Of a DNA stretch of 64,000 nt, positions 58,487 through 64,000 are shown one piece after another; the first letter of the stretch is position 1, and each line of letters starts with the position of its first letter. The position numbers were made by a program, and so were the translations under genes. Source of the stretch: Paraspadella gotoi (lineage: Eukaryota > Chaetognatha); NCBI GenBank assembly GCA_051294375.1, contig CM119265.1, positions 22,712,591-22,776,590 of the forward strand, given 5' to 3'. The notes beneath the pieces are model-generated. The model was not told the origin of the DNA. It made no database searches and saw nothing but the letters and a program-made list of their open reading frames with translations.

Positions 58487-60261
58487 ATGTCTTCTTTCGA
58501 ATCGTCCCCGGGTTTTGCCCTCAACGCGATCCGTCGTTTTCGTTCTGAATTCGGCGTCCCATATTATTCGACTCACTCGCGTTCCGCGTTGCCCGAATAT
58601 AGTACCCGTCGGTCGCGGACGTTTTTCTCCGACGAGCGCTTCCGTGAAGATGATTCGCGCAAGCGTCTATGGCCGTGCGCCTCCGACGACGATGCCGCGA
58701 ATGCCGAGCCTTGCACCAAGCGCCGAATTTTTGCCAGATCGACGATCGGCTTTTCCGTTTATCAGATGACACAGAGGGTTTCCATGGCAACGCTGGAACG
58801 CGTCTTTTCGCGTTACGGACACGTGCAGCGCGTTTTAGCCCACCCGAACTCCAATGGTTTGTCTGGTCTGGTCGAGTTCAAAGAAGCTCGCTCGGCGGAG
58901 GAAGCCATGCTCGGTCTGCAGGGAAGATGTATTTATAACGGGTGCTGCCGACTGCAGCTCATGGACGCAGGCGATGGGGATTACGGAAACCAAGAAGCCT
59001 CCTGGGAAGAGCCGACGCATCTTCAACAGGGGCTCATCGATGGAGATTGGGGGCACAAAGAAGGTAGTGGAAGTTGCCCAAGGGGTTTTTTCTGGATCGT
59101 ATTCTATGAAATTGAAGCTTTTTCATCCAGCTCTGCCTGAAAGTTTCGACGAAGGCCACCACTCTGTCCTATTCGTATCGGGTCTAAACGAACACGAAGT
59201 GTCGCCGCACAAGCTCTTTTCCATTTTCGGAATTTACTGCGACGTCGTCAAAGTAAAGATCTTCTTTCACGATAGGACCAGAGCCGTGATTCAGACTGTC
59301 GACCCGTCGCAAGCTGAGACGGCTAGAACATTCTTAGGTCCTGGCTGGTCGGATCGGTTGGTTGGTTACTGCTTAGGTTGATTGATTATTTAGTCCGGTA
59401 TGGCAAAGGGAAGACATGTGTGATGCCCGACATCTCCCGACAGCTGGCGCTCAGGGCTTTGGACCTGCACACTTAACCGGCGTGACCGTGAGGGGAGTAT
59501 CTATGGGCGTTTATCGAAAATCTCTCCAAGTATCATAATTAACAGGTAGTGGACGTCTCCGATCGAGTCGATATAAAAAGCATTTCTTGCAGACGGAGTT
59601 TCGCTTTGGCGGAAAACAATCAAAGTGGTCTACTCGAAATTCCCCGAAATTCAGTTGACGAGAACTGAGGAGACGCTGGCCAAAAACTTTGAGTTCGTCA
59701 GCTATCCTCTTCACCGGTTCAAACCGCCGCTGGGATTCAATAATCTACAGGTGGTCCACTAGTTCATTTGGGTTTTCAATTGGTATATATATATATTTTC
59801 TAGTTTTCGGCCTTTAGATTCCCAAGATTTACTAAGTAGATAGTAAATTTGGCGAGTAAATTCGAGAGAATTTTCGTCTTCCGTTTCCCACCCAGAATAT
59901 AACGGCTCCGTGTTCCACCCTCTTCGTGAGCAACCTTCCCTCCTCGGCGACGGAGTTCGATCTCCAGCGCCTCTTCGACATTCCCGACTCTTTCCGAATC
60001 CCTTCGGACCCATCGTCTCCGTGGCCGTCGTCGTCGTCCGAGTCGTTTACGCCTCCGTCGCGGGTCAAGTCCGTCCGATTCCTCCCTCGAAAGAAGTCGA
60101 TGGCCTTCGTCGCTATGAAGGACGTGCAAAGCGCCTTCGACGCCATCGTCGACGTCCACGCCTCCCAGGCGATGGGCGGCCGCCCCATCATAGTCAATTT
60201 CTCCAAAGTAGAACTGGACGAGTTCAATCGTTCCGGGTGGAGGACGTATTTTCGTTGTTGA
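58487..60261 (+). CDS. PTBP1: Polypyrimidine-tract-binding-like protein, three RRMs
   Basis: PTBP proteins bind CU-rich RNA and repress or guide splicing. Exons: 58487-59063, 59131-59337, 59593-59750, 59896-60261 (435 residues from the first in-frame ATG; the frame stays open upstream to at least 58397). The first RRM resembles PTBP RRM2 (VSMATLERVFSRYGHVQRVL, CIYNGCCRLQL). The next equals RRM3 (SVLFVSGLNEHEVSPHKLFS, IFGIYCDVVKVKI, FLDGVSLWRKTIKVVYSK), followed by the PTBP linker YPLHRFKPPLGFNNLQNI. RRM4 (TLFVSNLPSSATEFDLQRLF) carries a Ser/Pro insert. No RRM1 is seen; the first ~95 residues are Arg/Ser/Asp-rich. hnRNP L is the alternative, but the linker favours PTBP. Intron 2 is unusually long (255 bp). 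Confidence 0.82.
59394..59487 (+). other. Candidate cassette (poison) exon in PTBP intron 2
   Basis: An acceptor (TTATTTAG) and a donor (GTGAGG) frame 94 nt. In the frame set by exon 2 it reads GKTCVMPDISRQLALRALDL, RRM-like, then an in-frame TAA. Inclusion would truncate the protein inside RRM3. It could also be a dead duplicated exon. Confidence 0.3.
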
Positions 60262-60525
60262 CTGCCAAGTTTTAGTAGCTAGTAATAGACGTGTGAAATC
60301 AGACATTCATTTGCAGTTAGCGTTCTCTTCTTCGTAGTAGGCTTCGTTTTTTTTTTTTTTTAATTATATTTCGTTACAAGTTATGTTAAATTTACAATTT
60401 AATTTATTAGACAGAATGCTTGTGGAGCTTTACTTTTATAAATTCGACTCTGCCAATAAAAAAACAATGTTGACTCACATTTGTTTGAAATTTTATTAAA
60501 CAAATGATTGACTTCGGCGAGAGAT

Positions 60526-62429
60526 ATGAACCACCGGCCTAAAAGAAAGGATGACTCTTCGACGACGGCGTTGGCTGCCGTCGCCTTCCAGGATCATTTG
60601 GTGCAAAGTCTGTCCTTAGACCTTCCTGGGTCGCACAAGCGACGCAACGCTTCTAGAAAGAGGCAACCTGCTAGAACCAAGGTTTTTTCTTCTATGTGAT
60701 TTACTATTTAATTCGTCAATTATAAGGAGTCACTTTAAAGTTTTAATTCTTCACCTCTTATTCATTTCTGTCGTCATAAATATTAACCTAACATTTATTT
60801 AGGTCGTTTCGTACGAGAAACCATGGTTACAAACGGCGGCGATATCAGGTAAATTTTACAATATTGGACTCATTATGATCGATGGGTTTTCGCGATCCGT
60901 TTCTCTTCGTTAAAGGAGACAAACCGCGCCCCGCGGGAGAATATGTTCTTCCCTCCGACGATCGTAAGCCTCCGACGTTAGCTGAAAAGATGGGACTGGT
61001 TGAGCCGCCCAACGACGTCAATCTTTCTGGTAGGGCAAAATAACAGAAAGCAAGACTTGGTCTTATAATATGATTTATTGTAAAAGACAAACTTCGCCTT
61101 GAAGAGTGTTTTAATTTCTTCCTAAAGAAAAGGAGTGGTCTTCCCTCAAGACACTGGCGACGGAACGCATGGCTTTTGCAACCCCTTGTCCCATTTGCAA
61201 AGAGGACATAGGCGCTCAGGAGCAGCTCCTTCTCAGCTGCTCACACGTCTTTCACCGAAACTGCTTACAGGTTATAAAATAATAAAAATTTGTTAGAGGG
61301 GGATTTTTGTGGGCGATGCCGGCGGGCGCCGGCCGGGCGGGGGATTTGTCGTCGTCTGGTGGTCTAAGTTTCGAATCCCGAATCCTCCTTAGGCTTTCGA
61401 ACGCTTCATGGGGAAGAAAACTTGTCCGCTCTGCCGCGAAGAGCGATACCAGGCCAGGGTGGTGCATGAAGGGACCAAAGGTTACAGAGGCAGATGCGCC
61501 ACCAGGATTCAGGCGGCGTGGAGGGGATACATCGTCAGGTGCTGGTACGCCAAGCTGCGAGAAACTGTTCCTCCCAAGGACGAAAGATTGCGGAAGGCCT
61601 TTTTCGAGAAGCGACTTCACGAAATTACGGATCGCCTGCTCAAATCTGTCAACTACGACGTCAACAAGTGATTAAATTTTGGTCATTTAACCGCAACAGG
61701 TTAATTCACTCTGTCGACGTTATTGGATCGTATTACTGGAAAATGTGGATAAACTTAAAAACTATAACTTAACGAGCAATATTTGTTATATCGTTTTTCA
61801 CTTTATTGCGACGATCGCTTTGAATCAGATTTTTTCTGGCCCAACTTGCTTTTAAACAATCTTTTTATAGCATTAACGATGACTCATTCTCAATCCATTC
61901 AGGTTTCTAGACGAAATCGACGCGAGCCTCGAAGCGAGTCGTCGGGTTTTCCGCGACTTGGACCTGTTGACTGGCGGGACCGCGGAAGAGGAAATCGACT
62001 GGGAAAAAGTTCAGGTGGAGTTATTACTTTTAGAAGCAGATTCGTGTTATAAATTAAGAGCACAGATAAAACGACTTTAAACTTTTTTCTCTACAGATCC
62101 AAGCCCTCGAACGAGAAGTGACCGATTGTCCAATTTGCATTACTCCCCTGAGAGTCGATTTCGAATCCCCGCGTGACGAGGACGAAGACGAAGACGAAAG
62201 GCAACAAATTGAACTGAATGACGTCGCCTTTGACGTCATGGACCCCGATACTCGATTCGGTGACGACTCGAAACGAGAACGAATTCGTTGGAGAACCAAA
62301 ACAACTTGTCTTCTCTCTTGCTCTCACCTTTTTCATAAAAACTGTCTCGAATCTTTCGAAAGGTTTTCGGCGGACGTTCGGCCTGGCTGCCCAATCTGCC
62401 GGTCGCCTTACGCGAAGAAGGTCCTGTAA
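60526..62429 (+). CDS. RNF32: RING finger protein 32 (two RINGs plus IQ motif)
   Basis: A putative E3 ubiquitin ligase expressed in ciliated or sperm cells in vertebrates. Exons: 60526-60681, 60803-60848, 60916-61029, 61128-61270, 61393-61667, 61903-62014, 62097-62429 (392 residues; human 362). RING 1 is split over two exons: CPICKEDIGAQEQLLLSCSH, VFHRNCLQAFERF, KTCPLC. The IQ motif RIQAAWRGYIVRCWY follows. RING 2: CPICITPL, LLSCSHLFHKNCLESFERF, PGCPICRSPY, with an acidic insert (DEDEDEDERQQIE) between its first Cys pairs. The RING-IQ-RING order is specific to RNF32. It starts 264 bp after the PTBP-like stop. Confidence 0.94.
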
Positions 62430-63976
62430 TACTATCTGCAGAAAGAAGTTATCTACTAAATACTATGGACTAAAGCGGATACGCGAACACCAGGGTTATT
62501 GTCTTCGGAAAAATACCATTAATTAAAAGGAAGCTGCGCAATCTCCACGAAGGATTTAAAAATTTTGCTCAGATTTGAGTTTATCAGTGCGTTAAGATCT
62601 GGTCTCGACCACAAGATCTGAATGCCTTCGACCCTCATACTTTCGCTTTGAGCCGAAGTTTTATTTTTTATTATCAAACCGAAGTTTTAAGTTTTATGTA
62701 CAAATAATTAACTTCAAAACCTTAATTTAAAAGATGTAAAATTTAAAGCTTCAATCGAGGGGAAAAAGCCAGACGATGTGATCTGAAGTTTATTCGTCTT
62801 TTTTCTCCCCTTTTTTCTCTCTCCGCCGTAAATGTGCCGCCTAAAAATAATCGATGTTCTTCCCTCCTACCGGCGCCAAAGCAAAGGCCGTTTCAAGGTT
62901 CTCTCTCTTATCATCGTCATCATCATCATCATCATCATGAAAGCTCTCTCTTTCTTTCTCTCTCTCTCTCTCTCTCTCTCTCCAGAAGTTTCATGATCGG
63001 ATTGACTTGAAATTACGCCTTCAGAATTACCAAAAGAAAGAAAAACAGTTTTTTGTTTCTCTCGTTGCCAACTTTATTTTTCTTCGTTTGCGACAGAACT
63101 TTTTTTTCTTTCTCTCTCGTTCTTTTTTTTAAAGACTCCCTCTCATCTTATTTTCCTTGTTTGTTTACTAACTCACCAAACGAAAGTTGTATTTTGTCGC
63201 GGAGTTGTTTGCCCAAAGTTTTGCTTCCTTCGATCGACCTTTTATAAACTTTTCTTATTCAACTTCCGGAATGGGATAATTTGGAATGTATTATCTTTCG
63301 TTCCCATGTTGAATAGTTTGAACTTTATAAAGTAACATTCCGACTAGAAAAATAATTAAAAGTGACCTAGTGTTTTTTCTGAATTAAAAATTAAAACCTT
63401 GAATGAATCAATTCATTATATTTTTATTAATATTTGCAATTTCGTACCGAGTTTCCTCTGTTACTCGATAGAATTCTTCCTTTCATTTTTTCGCGCCTAC
63501 GCCCTTACATTAATCTCCACTTTCCAACGCATTCTTTCACAAGTCTCACCCGCCCGCTCACTTGGTTTTTTGTGTTCAGGTTTTCTCTTTTCCTTTTGAA
63601 TTCCTATCTTTTTTTTATTTGCCTTTTTTTTTGAAACTTTTCCAAAAAGAGGAAAACTGAGACTTAGTACGGCTGAAGTAGGTAAAAAGTTTTTAACTTG
63701 AATTGAGAGAGGGAGAGCACGCATCACTGATTTTTTACAACGAAGTTAGTTTTCATTGACTATTTTTCTCTCCACAGTTAAAAAAAAATATTTGAAAAAT
63801 CTGAAAAATCTTTTTTCTTTTCATGATAATAATGTCGTATATTTGCATAGAGCTTTTATTGGCGTAAAAATGGTATTTTTTCGATATCCGTCCAATGATT
63901 GTCGTTGTGACTTTTTACAACACATCATTTTTTATTGCATTACTTTATAGCAACGTAATTTTTATTTCTTATACAG
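62430..63976. other. Right-hand spacer
   Basis: About 1.5 kb with no supported gene. It holds a (CAT)n tract near 62911-62940, a (CT)n tract near 62954-62982, and long T- and CT-rich stretches at 63040-63140 and 63570-63650. It probably contains the RNF32 3' UTR and the promoter or leader of the next gene. Confidence 0.55.
62911..62982 (+). repeat. (CAT)n and (CT)n microsatellites
   Basis: About nine CAT units followed after a short gap by a CT run. Confidence 0.85.
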
Positions 63977-64000
63977 GCAAATGAAAGTTAAACCAAATGT
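63977..64000 (+). CDS. Possible start of a further gene (8 codons visible)
   Basis: A splice acceptor (TTCTTATACAG) ends at 63976 and an ATG follows at 63981, reading MKVKPN up to the window end. It fits the pattern of acceptor-before-ATG seen at other genes here, but is too short to identify. Confidence 0.2.

Noticed and set aside
59401-59545. Reading 59394-59545 as part of the main PTBP-like coding sequence
   Set aside because: Exon 2 already ends with the complete RRM3 helix (QAETARTFL) and joins 59593 as FLDGVSLWRK, matching PTBP; the extra stretch repeats that helix and contains a stop.
61340-61392. tRNA-like B-box (GTTTCGAATCC) in an RNF32 intron
   Set aside because: No matching A-box or foldable cloverleaf was found at the right distance.

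Overview
This is a gene-dense piece of a metazoan (invertebrate-type) nuclear genome. It encodes seventeen recognisable eukaryotic proteins, nearly all split by short GT-AG introns of about 60-150 bp with T-rich 3' ends. Coding DNA is GC-richer and spacers are AT-rich. Animal-type genes (P4HA collagen prolyl hydroxylase, KATNIP, PLA2G6 with ankyrin repeats, PTBP, ILF2, MRPS31, RNF32) exclude plants, fungi and most protists. RNF32 and KATNIP are ciliary or centrosomal genes, and TRNAU1AP implies selenocysteine decoding. I cannot name the species. Exon borders were built by eye from splice consensus, reading-frame phase and remembered family alignments. Every multi-exon model below closes in frame.

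Layout, all on the + strand: VPS13D (5' end outside the window, to 8914), TRNAU1AP (9277-10546), a four-finger C2H2 protein (10810-11736), MRPS31 (12396-13796), ZMPSTE24 (14600-26945, with one 10.1-kb intron), CHCHD2/10 (27161-27832), P4HA (28000-30940), ILF2 (31485-33515), HMGCS (33932-36319), DEF8 (37195-39400), an intronless ABCB exporter (39947-44140), GMF (44607-45203), PLA2G6 (46114-49816), KATNIP (50368-57028), FCF1 (57433-58253), a PTBP-like protein (58487-60261) and RNF32 (60526-62429). A possible further gene starts at the right edge.

Mobile DNA is concentrated in two places. A 713-bp non-autonomous hAT-like element with a perfect 8-bp target duplication sits between MRPS31 and ZMPSTE24. 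The giant ZMPSTE24 intron holds a decayed DIRS-type tyrosine-recombinase retrotransposon, an AT-rich ~2.4-kb element with long inverted ends, a broken Ty3/Gypsy-like pol fragment, a 100-N assembly gap and several tandem repeats.

The strongest system-level signal is the arrangement. All 17 genes point the same way, spacers are short (82 bp between MRPS31 and ZMPSTE24 once the hAT insertion is removed; 167 bp between CHCHD2/10 and P4HA), and many start codons are preceded within 8-90 nt by a good 3' splice acceptor with no visible partner exon. This is what polycistronic transcription with spliced-leader trans-splicing would look like; 5'-UTR introns are the alternative. The genes do not form one pathway. 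They cover ER and mitochondrial contacts (VPS13D), prenyl and isoprenoid metabolism (HMGCS, ZMPSTE24), mitochondrial proteins (MRPS31, CHCHD2/10), RNA metabolism (ILF2, FCF1, PTBP, TRNAU1AP) and ciliary factors (KATNIP, RNF32).
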